A DNA stretch of 6,978 nt from the NCBI GenBank assembly GCA_016219165.1, contig JACRCB010000118.1:1-6978 (forward strand). The letters are read 5' to 3'. Below, one piece after another: positions 1-5,550 of this stretch. Every line of letters starts with the position of its first letter. The stretch's first letter is position 1. A program made the translations under genes and the position numbers. Source of the stretch: Deltaproteobacteria bacterium (lineage in GTDB: Bacteria; Desulfobacterota; GWC2-55-46; DRQE01). A model generated the notes under the pieces. That model did no database searches and had not been told where the DNA came from. It saw only the letters and a program-made list of their open reading frames with translations.

Positions 1-783
1 GAGAGGGGCATAGGCAACGGAATCTCCCTCATAATATTCGCGGGCATCCTGGCGAGGATGCCGTCGGCGGTAGGCAATACGGTAACGCTGGTGAGGACGG
101 GAGAGATGCCGTTTCTGCTGCTCCTCTTTCTGTCCGCCGTAATGGTGGCGGTCGTTGCCTTCATAGTGTTTGCCGAGACGGGGCAGAGGAAGATTCCCAT
201 CCAGTATCCCAAGAGGGTGGTCGGAAGAAAGGTCATGGGCGGGGGCACTCAGTATCTGCCGCTTAAGATAAATACCGCGGGGGTTATCCCGCCGATATTC
301 GCCTCTTCCATCATAATCTTCCCGGCCACGGTGGTGTCCTTCATAGATATACCCGCCATGCAGGGTGTGGCAAGGTACTTAAGCCCCGGAGGGCTTATTT
401 ATAATGTTCTCTACGTCGGACTTATCATCTTTTTCGCATATTTTTATACGGCCATCCAGTTTAACCCGAAGGACGTTGCCGAGAACCTTAAGAAATACGG
501 CGGTTTTATCCCCGGCATAAGGCCCGGGACCAACACGGCCGATTATATAGACAGAATTCTATCGAGGCTTACGCTCTGGGGAGGGATATATGTTGCGGCG
601 GTCTGCGTCCTGCCCTCGGTGCTCGCGGCTAACTTAAGGGTGCCATTTCATTTCGGCGGCACCGCGCTCCTGATAGTTGTGGGTGTTGCCATGGATACCG
701 TCCAGCAGATAGAGTCGCACATGCTGGCGAGAAGTTATGATGGGCTGCTTAAAAAAGGAAGGATGAGGGGCAGGCAGGCCTGA
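1..783 (+). CDS. secY: SecY preprotein translocase channel subunit, C-terminal part (5' end outside window)
   Basis: SecY is the membrane channel of the Sec translocon (with SecE and SecG) and moves unfolded preproteins across, or membrane proteins into, the inner membrane. The reading frame is open from base 1, so the gene starts upstream; the ATG at 58 is internal. The visible 260 residues open with ERGIGNGISLIIFAG, the conserved TM5 region, and continue through TM6 to TM10. Family landmarks are the cytosolic loop with GQRKIPIQYPKR and PLKINTAGVIPPIFASS, then NLKKYGGFIPGIRPG, whose Arg corresponds to the conserved Arg of the last large cytosolic loop, and finally FGGTALLIVVGVAMDT (TM10). 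The basic tail LLKKGRMRGRQA is typical. It ends at TGA 781-783, 67 nt before adk, as in many spc operons. Nothing looks broken. Identification is certain; only the N-terminal half (about TM1-4) is missing from the window. Confidence 0.97.
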   Translation, partial: ERGIGNGISLIIFAGILARMPSAVGNTVTLVRTGEMPFLLLLFLSAVMVAVVAFIVFAETGQRKIPIQYPKRVVGRKVMGGGTQYLPLKINTAGVIPPIFASSIIIFPATVVSFIDIPAMQGVARYLSPGGLIYNVLYVGLIIFFAYFYTAIQFNPKDVAENLKKYGGFIPGIRPGTNTADYIDRILSRLTLWGGIYVAAVCVLPSVLAANLRVPFHFGGTALLIVVGVAMDTVQQIESHMLARSYDGLLKKGRMRGRQA

Positions 784-850
784 ATGCCGCGGCTGCCCTG
801 GATATGGACATCTGTATCTGGACAAAGGGCGTAAGCCCGGACGCTGAATT

Positions 851-1513
851 ATGATGAACCTTATATTGATGGGGCCTCCGGGGGCCGGCAAAGGCACGCA
901 GTCGAAACTCCTCTCCGAGAGGTTTCTGATTTCGCAGGTCTCAACCGGCGACATACTGCGGGCGAACGTAAAGGATAAGACCCCTCTGGGGCAGGAGGCA
1001 AGGGAGTATATGAACAGGGGCGCACTCGTCCCCGACAAACTCGTTCTGGAGATGGTCGTTGAAAGGCTTTCCCGCGGCAACTGCTCAAACGGTTTCATAC
1101 TCGACGGCTTTCCGAGGAACGTGCCTCAGGCCGAGGCCCTGGACGGTATGCTTAAGGAGGGTAAAAAGGGCATAGACGCCGTTATCGGGATAGAGGTCGA
1201 AAAACGGGAACTTATAAGGCGCCTGAGCGGGAGAAGGGTATGCAGAACTTGTGCGGCCGCATACCACGTCATGTTCAACCCCCCGGTCAATATAGATACC
1301 TGCGACAAGTGCGGGAAAGAACTGTATCAGCGCGATGACGATAAAGAGGAGACCGTGGATGCGAGGCTTAAGGTCTACGACAGCGAGACGGTGCCGGTCG
1401 TGGAATATTACAGGAGCAGGGGGTTGTACATGGCGGTGAACGGCATCGGAAGCGTTGACCAGATAACCGAAGCGATAGTGAAGGCGATTGGGAAGGGAAG
1501 AGGTCATACTTAA
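851..1513 (+). CDS. adk: Adenylate kinase, zinc-lid long form
   Basis: Cytosolic enzyme that interconverts ATP + AMP and 2 ADP, keeping the adenylate pool balanced. The 220-residue protein shows the P-loop GPPGAGKG (8-15), the STGD motif (31-34), the DGFPR segment of the nucleotide site (85-89) and the arginine-rich RLSGRR (124-129). The LID carries CxxC...CxxC (C131, C134, C151, C154), a structural zinc site seen in Gram-positive and many deltaproteobacterial-type enzymes but not in E. coli. Length matches the long-form family. Two ATGs are adjacent (851 and 854); homologues usually begin MNLILMGPPGAGKG, so 854 is equally plausible. Upstream bases hold no good Shine-Dalgarno, only a small GGGC-GTAA-GCCC hairpin at 827-838, so coupling to secY translation is possible. 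The 3' end overlaps the likely start of map. Confidence 0.96.
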   Translation: MMNLILMGPPGAGKGTQSKLLSERFLISQVSTGDILRANVKDKTPLGQEAREYMNRGALVPDKLVLEMVVERLSRGNCSNGFILDGFPRNVPQAEALDGMLKEGKKGIDAVIGIEVEKRELIRRLSGRRVCRTCAAAYHVMFNPPVNIDTCDKCGKELYQRDDDKEETVDARLKVYDSETVPVVEYYRSRGLYMAVNGIGSVDQITEAIVKAIGKGRGHT

Positions 1514-2249
1514 ATCCCGTTCTGAGATAGAGAAGTTAAGGACGAGCAACTTGCTCGTTGCCGAGATTCTCGAGATACTCAAGGGCAAGGTCTCGGCGGG
1601 CATAACGACGATGGACCTTGAGGGCATAGCCGATGGTGAGCTCAAAAGACGAGGGGCGCATCCTGCATTCAAAGGGTACAGGGGTTATCCGTACTGCCTT
1701 TGCACCTCGGTGAATGAAGAGGTCGTTCACGGCATGCCGTCGGTAAAAAGGGTTCTTAAGGAAGGGGATATACTGAGCATAGACTTCGGCGTATGCCTTG
1801 ACGGCTATTACGGCGATGCGGCCGCTACCGTTGCGGTGGGCATTGCAAGCCCTGAGGCCATAAGGCTCATAGAGGCTACTTCCGAGTGTCTCGAAAGGGC
1901 GATACCGGCGGCCAGGGTTGGAGGGCGACTCTACGACATATCCCATGAAATCCAGAGTTGCGCGGAGAAAAGCGGGTATTCGGTTGTAAGGGATTTTGTG
2001 GGGCACGGCATCGGGAGGTCCCTCCATGAGCCGCCGGAGGTGCCTAACTTCGGCAGGGCTGGAACCGGGCCGAGGCTTAAAGAGGGGATGGTATTGGCCA
2101 TAGAGCCCATGGTAAACGAGGGTGGAAGCGAAGTCAGAATCCTCGCGGACGGATGGACGGCTGTGACGGCGGACGGCAAACTCTCGGCGCATTTTGAGCA
2201 TTCGGTGGCGATAACGGAAGACGGGCCGTATGTCCTGAGCAGGCTTTAG
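1488..2249 (+). CDS. map: Methionine aminopeptidase, type I
   Basis: Removes the initiator methionine from nascent proteins when residue 2 is small. The five metal ligands of the pita-bread fold are present: D99 (SIDFG), D110 (GDAAAT), H173 (GHGIG), E206 (IEPM) and E237 (FEHS); the substrate-contacting His is H81 (VVHGMP). There is no N-terminal zinc-finger or SH3-type extension, so it is the short type Ia form. The start is uncertain. The TTG at 1488 gives 253 residues and overlaps adk by 26 nt. No in-frame ATG or GTG appears before residue 42, which is too far in, and homologues normally begin right before the ILKS sequence (here GTC ATA CTT AAA). A purine-rich GGAAGGG at 1491-1497 lies 8 nt before ATA 1506, so a rare ATA start cannot be dismissed. 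The overlap suggests translational coupling with adk. Function is secure, the exact start is not. Confidence 0.94.
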   Translation: MGREEVILKSRSEIEKLRTSNLLVAEILEILKGKVSAGITTMDLEGIADGELKRRGAHPAFKGYRGYPYCLCTSVNEEVVHGMPSVKRVLKEGDILSIDFGVCLDGYYGDAAATVAVGIASPEAIRLIEATSECLERAIPAARVGGRLYDISHEIQSCAEKSGYSVVRDFVGHGIGRSLHEPPEVPNFGRAGTGPRLKEGMVLAIEPMVNEGGSEVRILADGWTAVTADGKLSAHFEHSVAITEDGPYVLSRL

Positions 2250-2381
2250 AGGACTTCCGGGGGTTAAAAGGTTATTCGGCGCGTATATGGGGCCGGAAAT
2301 TTTTGCCGTGAGTATTAAAGAACCATATCTTTGAGCAACGGGTTCGCAGCGGGTTTACAAAAAGGGTTCCTCAAAGGGAAA
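2250..2381 (+). other. Gap between map and infA, possible weak promoter
   Basis: This 132-nt gap is longer than usual for the operon. It holds a 6-bp inverted repeat (TTCCGG 2255-2260, CCGGAA 2293-2298) and a marginal promoter-like pair TTGCCG (2303-2308) and TATCTT (2326-2331) with a 17-nt spacer. Each hexamer matches four of six consensus bases, so it may be chance. An open frame continues upstream of infA from TTG 2331, but the N-terminal extension does not look like IF-1 and is probably not translated. An AAAGGG at 2374-2379 just before ATG 2382 is the likely ribosome site for infA. Confidence 0.3.
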
Positions 2382-2600
2382 ATGCCGAAGGAAGAACCGA
2401 TAGAGGTTGAGGGGACCGTTGTAGAGACCCTGCCCAATGCGATGTTCTGGGTTGAACTCGCAAACGGACACAGGGTGCTTGCCCATGTCTCCGGCAAGAT
2501 GAGGATGCATTTCATAAAGATACTTCCCGGGGATAAGGTTGTCGTCGAACTTTCGCCATACGACCTGACAAGGGGCAGGATAACATACAGGAGTAAATAG
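2382..2600 (+). CDS. infA: Translation initiation factor IF-1
   Basis: IF-1 is a single OB-fold protein that occupies the A site of the 30S subunit and assists IF-2 and IF-3 during initiation. The ATG at 2382 gives MPKEEPIEVEGTV and exactly 72 residues, the standard IF-1 length. The beta-barrel signatures ETLPNAMFWVELANG, HVSGKMR and GDKVVVELSPYDLTRGRI align closely with E. coli IF-1, including the conserved final RITYRSK. A longer reading from TTG 2331 would add 17 residues with no counterpart in the family, and was set aside for that reason. It lies 13 nt upstream of rpmJ and is most likely cotranslated with it. No oddities are visible. Confidence 0.97.
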   Translation: MPKEEPIEVEGTVVETLPNAMFWVELANGHRVLAHVSGKMRMHFIKILPGDKVVVELSPYDLTRGRITYRSK

Positions 2601-2613
2601 AAGGGAAAGGGAT

Positions 2614-2727
2614 ATGAAGGTAAGGAGTTCCGTAAAGAAGATATGCGCCAAGTGCAGGGTCGTAAGGCGCAAAGGGGTGGTGAGGGTTATTTGTGAGAAC
2701 CCCAAGCACAAGCAGAGGCAGGGATAA
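2614..2727 (+). CDS. rpmJ: 50S ribosomal protein L36 (bL36), zinc-binding type
   Basis: Smallest large-subunit protein, which stabilises 23S rRNA folding in the 50S particle. ATG 2614 to TAA 2725 encodes 37 residues beginning MKVRSSVKKICAKCRVVRRK. The zinc ribbon ligands C11, C14, C27 and H32 are intact, making this the ancestral C+ form rather than the zinc-free paralogue expressed under zinc limitation. AAGGGAAAGG at 2601-2610 provides the ribosome site 3 to 4 nt before the start, directly after the infA stop. The start MKVR is standard for the family. The gene sits between infA and rpsM, its usual place. Confidence 0.97.
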   Translation: MKVRSSVKKICAKCRVVRRKGVVRVICENPKHKQRQG

Positions 2728-2739
2728 CCACACCCGCTG

Positions 2740-2756
2740 CGGGACCGGGGGTCCCG
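2740..2756 (+). promoter_or_regulatory. GC-rich hairpin downstream of rpmJ
   Basis: CGGGACC and GGTCCCG form a perfect 7-bp stem with a GGG loop 12 nt after the rpmJ stop. No T-run follows, so it is not an intrinsic terminator. It stands at the 5' side of the 159-nt rpsM leader, where enterobacteria carry the S4-binding pseudoknot that represses the alpha operon. A regulatory or RNA-processing role is inference; I could not identify a matching pseudoknot partner by eye. Confidence 0.4.
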
Positions 2757-2787
2757 AGTATACGGAAGTTTTGGAGGAAAGGTAATA

Positions 2788-2868
2788 TTGGCCGGAATGA
2801 CGCTCTTACCACGCAGGGGAAGGTTCGACGCGGGAAAAAGCGCAAGACGGCAAAAATGTCCCTCTTAA
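2788..2868 (+). CDS. Possible 26-residue leader ORF upstream of rpsM
   Basis: A tiny open frame begins at TTG 2788, preceded by GGAGG at 2773-2777 with a 10-nt spacer, and ends at TAA 2866-2868, two bases before the rpsM Shine-Dalgarno. The predicted product starts MAGMTLLPRRGRFD and is strongly basic. If translated it would bring ribosomes right up to the rpsM start and could couple or regulate S13 synthesis. Its first residues (AG, then LP, then R and D) faintly resemble the S13 N terminus, and the bases GTTTTGGA precede both starts, so a decayed partial duplication is conceivable. Chance is equally plausible: no family is recognised and the start is a weak TTG. Confidence 0.25.
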   Translation: MAGMTLLPRRGRFDAGKSARRQKCPS

Positions 2869-2870
2869 AA

Positions 2871-2877
2871 AAGGAGG
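2871..2877 (+). promoter_or_regulatory. Shine-Dalgarno site of rpsM
   Basis: AAGGAGG lies 9 nt before GTG 2887. It is a near-perfect anti-16S match and fixes the non-ATG start of rpsM. Confidence 0.8.
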
Positions 2878-2886
2878 TTTTGGAAA

Positions 2887-3261
2887 GTGCCGAGGATTGC
2901 AGGAATCGATCTGCCGAAGAATAAAAGGATAGACATAGCCCTTACGAGGATATACGGCGTGGGGAGGCCCTCCGCCGCGGGGATTCTTAAAGGTGCCGGT
3001 GTCGAGCCGTCTATAAGGGCGCAGGACCTTACGGATGCGCAGGTTTCAGCCATAAGGAAAGTTCTCGACAGCGGCTACAAGGTGGAGGGCGAATTGAGGA
3101 AGGAAGTGGCCATGAATGTCAAGAGGCTCATGGACATCAACACGTACAGGGGCCTCAGGCACAAGAAGAACCTTCCCGTAAGGGGGCAGAGAACCCGCAC
3201 CAATGCGAGGACAAGGAAAGGCCCCAGAAAGTCCGCCGTTGTCGTGAGGAAAGCGGAGTAG
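2887..3261 (+). CDS. rpsM: 30S ribosomal protein S13 (uS13)
   Basis: S13 sits in the 30S head and contacts 16S rRNA, the P-site tRNA through its basic tail, and the 50S subunit at intersubunit bridges. The 124-residue product starts at GTG 2887 (MPRIAGIDLPKNKRID), supported by a strong ribosome site. It shows the helix-two-turn-helix region with TRIYGVGRPSA (20-30), then the conserved NTYRGLRHKKNLPVRGQ and TRTNARTRKGPRK near the C terminus (about 85-115), with the usual basic tail. Length is typical. It opens the alpha-operon block and, like E. coli rpsM, uses GTG. The long leader before it (2728-2886) and the long gap after it are unusual for such an operon. Confidence 0.97.
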   Translation: MPRIAGIDLPKNKRIDIALTRIYGVGRPSAAGILKGAGVEPSIRAQDLTDAQVSAIRKVLDSGYKVEGELRKEVAMNVKRLMDINTYRGLRHKKNLPVRGQRTRTNARTRKGPRKSAVVVRKAE

Positions 3262-3276
3262 TAAGGCAGGGTAAAA

Positions 3277-3336
3277 CGTGACCGTTGTCCGTGTCCGTGG
3301 AAAGATTCTTTCACGGTCACGGGTCCCGGTCACGGG
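3277..3336 (+). repeat. Repeat-rich hairpin element between rpsM and rpsK
   Basis: The 127-nt gap holds CGGTCACGGG twice (3314-3323 and 3327-3336), a 13-nt period direct repeat. The sequence CGTGACCG at 3277-3284 is complementary to both copies of CGGTCACG, so two mutually exclusive long-range stems are possible. A third local hairpin pairs 3295-3302 with 3309-3316 (8 bp including one G-T, 6-nt loop) and competes for the first repeat copy. Alternative pairings of this kind are typical of RNA control elements, but they may also be a simple local duplication. No T-run follows. The rpsK ribosome site (AAAGGAGG, 3371-3378) lies 35 nt downstream. Confidence 0.45.
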
Positions 3337-3370
3337 CTACGGTATTCAATCATCCCTCTCCCCTGTCTTT

Positions 3371-3378
3371 AAAGGAGG
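3371..3378 (+). promoter_or_regulatory. Shine-Dalgarno site of rpsK
   Basis: AAAGGAGG ends 10 nt before ATG 3389. It selects this ATG over the upstream GTG 3278, which would add 37 residues foreign to S11. Confidence 0.8.
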
Positions 3379-3388
3379 TTTTAAAGAG

Positions 3389-3760
3389 ATGGCAAAGAAA
3401 AAAGAGAAGAAGTCGGTGGTGAGGGGTATTGTTCACATACAGTCCTCTTTCAACAATACTATGGTGTGCATTACCGACTTAAGCGGCAACGTAATTGCCT
3501 GGGCGAGCGCCGGGAGCGAGGGGTTCAAGGGTTCGAGGAAGGGCACCCCTTTTGCGGCGCAGGTTGCGGCGGCCTCCGCCGCCAAAAAGGCCATGGAACA
3601 CGGCTTGAGGAACGTTGAGGTGCACATAAAAGGCCCCGGCGCCGGAAGGGAGTCGGCGCTTAGGAGTCTGCAGGTTGCGGGTCTGGGCATTTCTCTTATA
3701 AGAGACGTCACCCCCGTCCCCCATAACGGTTGCAGGCCGCCCAAGAGGCGAAGAGTCTAA
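3389..3760 (+). CDS. rpsK: 30S ribosomal protein S11 (uS11)
   Basis: S11 forms part of the 30S platform beside the E site and is needed for mRNA positioning. ATG 3389 gives 123 residues beginning MAKKKEKKSVVRGIVHIQSS. Family blocks are NNTMVCITDLSGNVIAWASAG (22-42), GSRKGTPFAAQVAA (48-61), the VHIKGPGAGRESALRSL block (78-94) and the near-invariant C-terminal PHNGCRPPKRRRV. The N113-G114 pair is the position where S11 in many bacteria carries isoaspartate. An in-frame extension to GTG 3278 runs through the repeat region and is not S11-like. The gene is followed 17 nt later by rpsD, whose ribosome site begins just after the rpsK stop. Confidence 0.97.
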   Translation: MAKKKEKKSVVRGIVHIQSSFNNTMVCITDLSGNVIAWASAGSEGFKGSRKGTPFAAQVAAASAAKKAMEHGLRNVEVHIKGPGAGRESALRSLQVAGLGISLIRDVTPVPHNGCRPPKRRRV

Positions 3761-3761
3761 A

Positions 3762-3769
3762 AGAGGAGG
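3762..3769 (+). promoter_or_regulatory. Shine-Dalgarno site of rpsD
   Basis: AGAGGAGG starts one base after the rpsK stop codon and ends 8 nt before TTG 3778. This supports the TTG start and suggests coupled translation of S11 and S4. Confidence 0.75.
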
Positions 3770-3777
3770 AAATCTCA

Positions 3778-4404
3778 TTGGCAAGATACATTGATTCCGT
3801 ATGCAAGATATGCAGGCGTGAGGGGATGAAACTCTTTTTGAAGGGAGAGCGGTGTTATACCGACAAATGCGCCTTCGCAAGAAGAGGCTACCCCCCGGGC
3901 CAACACGGGCAATTGAGGGGAAAGGCGAGCGAGTACGCCGTCCAGTTGAGGGAGAAGCAGAAGGTAAAACGCATCTACGGACTTGTGGAAACCCCGTTTA
4001 AAAACCTTTTTGCAAAGGCCGAAAGGAGCAAGGGGGTCACAGGAGAACAACTGATGTCGCTTCTTGAAAGACGCCTCGATAACGTGGTCTACAGGCTCGG
4101 ATTTACGAGTTCCAGGAAAGAGGCGCGCATGATGGTTGCCCACGGCCTTTTCAATGTCGATGGGAGGCGGGTGAACGTCCCTTCATACTCCGTCAATGTC
4201 AGCGAAACCATAGGGATTTCGGAGAAGGCGAAGGAGAATAAAAGGGTTACGGACAACGTTCTTTCGGCGGAAAAACGCGGGCTGCCCGGGTGGCTTTCGT
4301 TCGATAAAGAGAAACTTAAGGGCACGGTGGAGAGGCTTCCCTTGAGGAGCGATATAACCATGCCCATAGAGGAACATCTCATAGTCGGACTCTATTCTAA
4401 ATAG
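3778..4404 (+). CDS. rpsD: 30S ribosomal protein S4 (uS4), zinc-binding type
   Basis: S4 is a primary 16S rRNA binder that nucleates 30S assembly, helps control decoding accuracy and in several bacteria represses ribosomal protein translation by binding mRNA. TTG 3778 gives 208 residues starting MARYIDSVCKICRREGMKLF. Four cysteines (C9, C12, C26, C31; CxxC then CxxxxC) form the N-terminal zinc site of the C+ type, unlike the zinc-free E. coli protein. RRGYPPGQHGQLRGK (35-49) is a hallmark. The S4 RNA-binding domain spans about 97-160, with RRLDNVVYRLGF and HGLFNVDGRRVNVPSY. The C terminus PIEEHLIVGLYSK is canonical. No ATG is available near the N terminus; the upstream frame overlaps rpsK and is excluded. 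Because S4 is a translational regulator, the hairpins at 2740, 3277 and 4422 are candidate targets, by inference only. Confidence 0.97.
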   Translation: MARYIDSVCKICRREGMKLFLKGERCYTDKCAFARRGYPPGQHGQLRGKASEYAVQLREKQKVKRIYGLVETPFKNLFAKAERSKGVTGEQLMSLLERRLDNVVYRLGFTSSRKEARMMVAHGLFNVDGRRVNVPSYSVNVSETIGISEKAKENKRVTDNVLSAEKRGLPGWLSFDKEKLKGTVERLPLRSDITMPIEEHLIVGLYSK

Positions 4405-4421
4405 GATGGGATTCCCGTTGC

Positions 4422-4456
4422 GCCCGGCCGTCGCGGCAGCCTGACCCATGCCGGGC
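4422..4456 (+). promoter_or_regulatory. Inverted repeat between rpsD and rpoA
   Basis: GCCCGGC (4422-4428) and GCCGGGC (4450-4456) form a perfect 7-bp stem around a 21-nt loop; a competing small stem GCCG-TCG-CGGC lies at 4427-4437. No T-run directly follows, so it is not a standard terminator. It could be a translational control or processing site for rpoA-rplQ, but this is unproven. Confidence 0.4.
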
Positions 4457-4484
4457 CGTTCAATCGCAGTTTTAACTGTTCAAT

Positions 4485-4508
4485 AAATTTTTAACCAAAT
4501 TTTTAACC
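4485..4508 (+). repeat. 12-bp perfect tandem repeat in the rpoA leader
   Basis: AAATTTTTAACC occurs twice head to tail, ending 14 nt before the rpoA ATG. Just upstream lie CAGTT-TT-AACTG (4467-4478) and a repeated GTTCAAT (4458-4464 and 4478-4484). The block is AT-rich in a GC-rich operon. It could be an internal promoter region, a translational enhancer or an operator; I see no convincing sigma-70 pair. Confidence 0.5.
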
Positions 4509-4522
4509 GAGGCGGGGGTAAA

Positions 4523-5545
4523 ATGCAAAAAAACTGGCGTGAACTTATTAAACCGAAGAAGATCGAGGCCGACAGACTCACACCCACATACGGAAGGTTC
4601 GTTGCCGAGCCGCTGGAGAGGGGTTACGGCGTTACGGTAGGGAATTCGCTTCGCAGAATCCTTCTCTCATCGCTGCAGGGTGCGGCGATAACGAGCGTTA
4701 AGTTTGACGGGGTGCTCCATGAGTTCACATCCATACCCGGGGTCAAGGAGGATGTAGCCGATATTATCCTCAACCTGAAGCAGGTAAGGCTAAGACTCGA
4801 CGGGGAGGGGCCTAAAACACTCAGGCTTAAGGTCGGTGAGGCGAGGGATGTAAAGGCCGGGGACATAGAGTGCGGCCCGGCCGTTACAATCTTAAACCCC
4901 GACCTCCACATAGCAACCGTAGGGAAGGGCGGAAAACTCGAATGCGAAATGACCGCTAATACCGGCAAGGGCTACGTCCCCGCCGAACTGAACAAGACCG
5001 CGGCCCAGCCCATCGGGACCATAGCGATAGATTCCGTATTCCAGCCCGTAAGCCGCGTTAACCTGGACGTTACTCATGCGAGGGTGGGACAGAGAACGGA
5101 CTACGACAAACTCACCATGGAGATATGGACGACCGGCGCAATGGAGCCCCAGACCGCCCTCGGGATAGCGGCAAAGATACTTAAAGACCAACTGAACGTA
5201 TTTATACCGTTCGAGGAGAGGGATGAGGCGCAAGAGGGCGGAGCGGAAGAAAGGGTTGAAAACAGGCCGTGGTTCAACGAGAATCTTTTCAAAACGGTCG
5301 AAGAACTCGAACTCTCCGTCAGGAGCGCAAACTGCCTTAAGAACGCAAATATAAAGTATATAGGCGAGATGGTGCAGAAAACCGAGGGGGAGATGCTTAA
5401 AACCAAGAACTTCGGCAGAAAGTCACTCAACGAGATAAAGGAAATACTTAAGGAGATGGAGCTGGATTTCGGCATGAAACTCGAGGGGTTCCCCGCAAGA
5501 AAGGAACTCGACAGGACGTGCCATGAACAGAAGGAGACCGAATAG
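4523..5545 (+). CDS. rpoA: DNA-directed RNA polymerase alpha subunit
   Basis: Alpha dimerises to seed core polymerase assembly (alpha2, then beta and beta-prime), and its C-terminal domain touches UP elements and activators. The 340-residue product begins MQKNWRELIKPKK. The N-terminal assembly domain (about 1-230) has GYGVTVGNSLRRILLSS (34-50), DGVLHEFTSIPGVKEDV (62-78), GKGYVPAE and ARVGQRTDYDKL (186-197). An acidic linker (about 231-250, DEAQEGGAEE) leads to the C-terminal domain with ELELSVRSANCLKNANI (261-277); R267 and N270 match E. coli R265 and N268, the DNA minor-groove contacts, and GRKSLNEIKE (298-307) is also conserved. The tail after 321 is slightly longer than usual and charged. 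A G-rich stretch (GAGGCGGGGGT, 4509-4519) supplies the ribosome site. rplQ starts only 5 nt after its stop. Confidence 0.98.
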   Translation: MQKNWRELIKPKKIEADRLTPTYGRFVAEPLERGYGVTVGNSLRRILLSSLQGAAITSVKFDGVLHEFTSIPGVKEDVADIILNLKQVRLRLDGEGPKTLRLKVGEARDVKAGDIECGPAVTILNPDLHIATVGKGGKLECEMTANTGKGYVPAELNKTAAQPIGTIAIDSVFQPVSRVNLDVTHARVGQRTDYDKLTMEIWTTGAMEPQTALGIAAKILKDQLNVFIPFEERDEAQEGGAEERVENRPWFNENLFKTVEELELSVRSANCLKNANIKYIGEMVQKTEGEMLKTKNFGRKSLNEIKEILKEMELDFGMKLEGFPARKELDRTCHEQKETE

Positions 5546-5550
5546 ATTTT

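Noticed and set aside
2308..2320. GTGAGTATTAAAG upstream of infA resembling the GTGAGTATTACAG linker in the small RNA
   Set aside because: A shared 10-mer between two places is expected several times by chance in 7 kb, and there is no flanking hairpin or ATCCCTC here.
2331..2381. Longer infA start at TTG 2331 giving 89 residues
   Set aside because: IF-1 is 71 to 72 residues and the ATG at 2382 gives exactly 72 with a matching N terminus; the extra 17 residues have no family counterpart.
3278..3388. Longer rpsK start at GTG 3278
   Set aside because: The extension translates the repeat-rich spacer, and a strong AAAGGAGG site points to ATG 3389 with a normal S11 N terminus.
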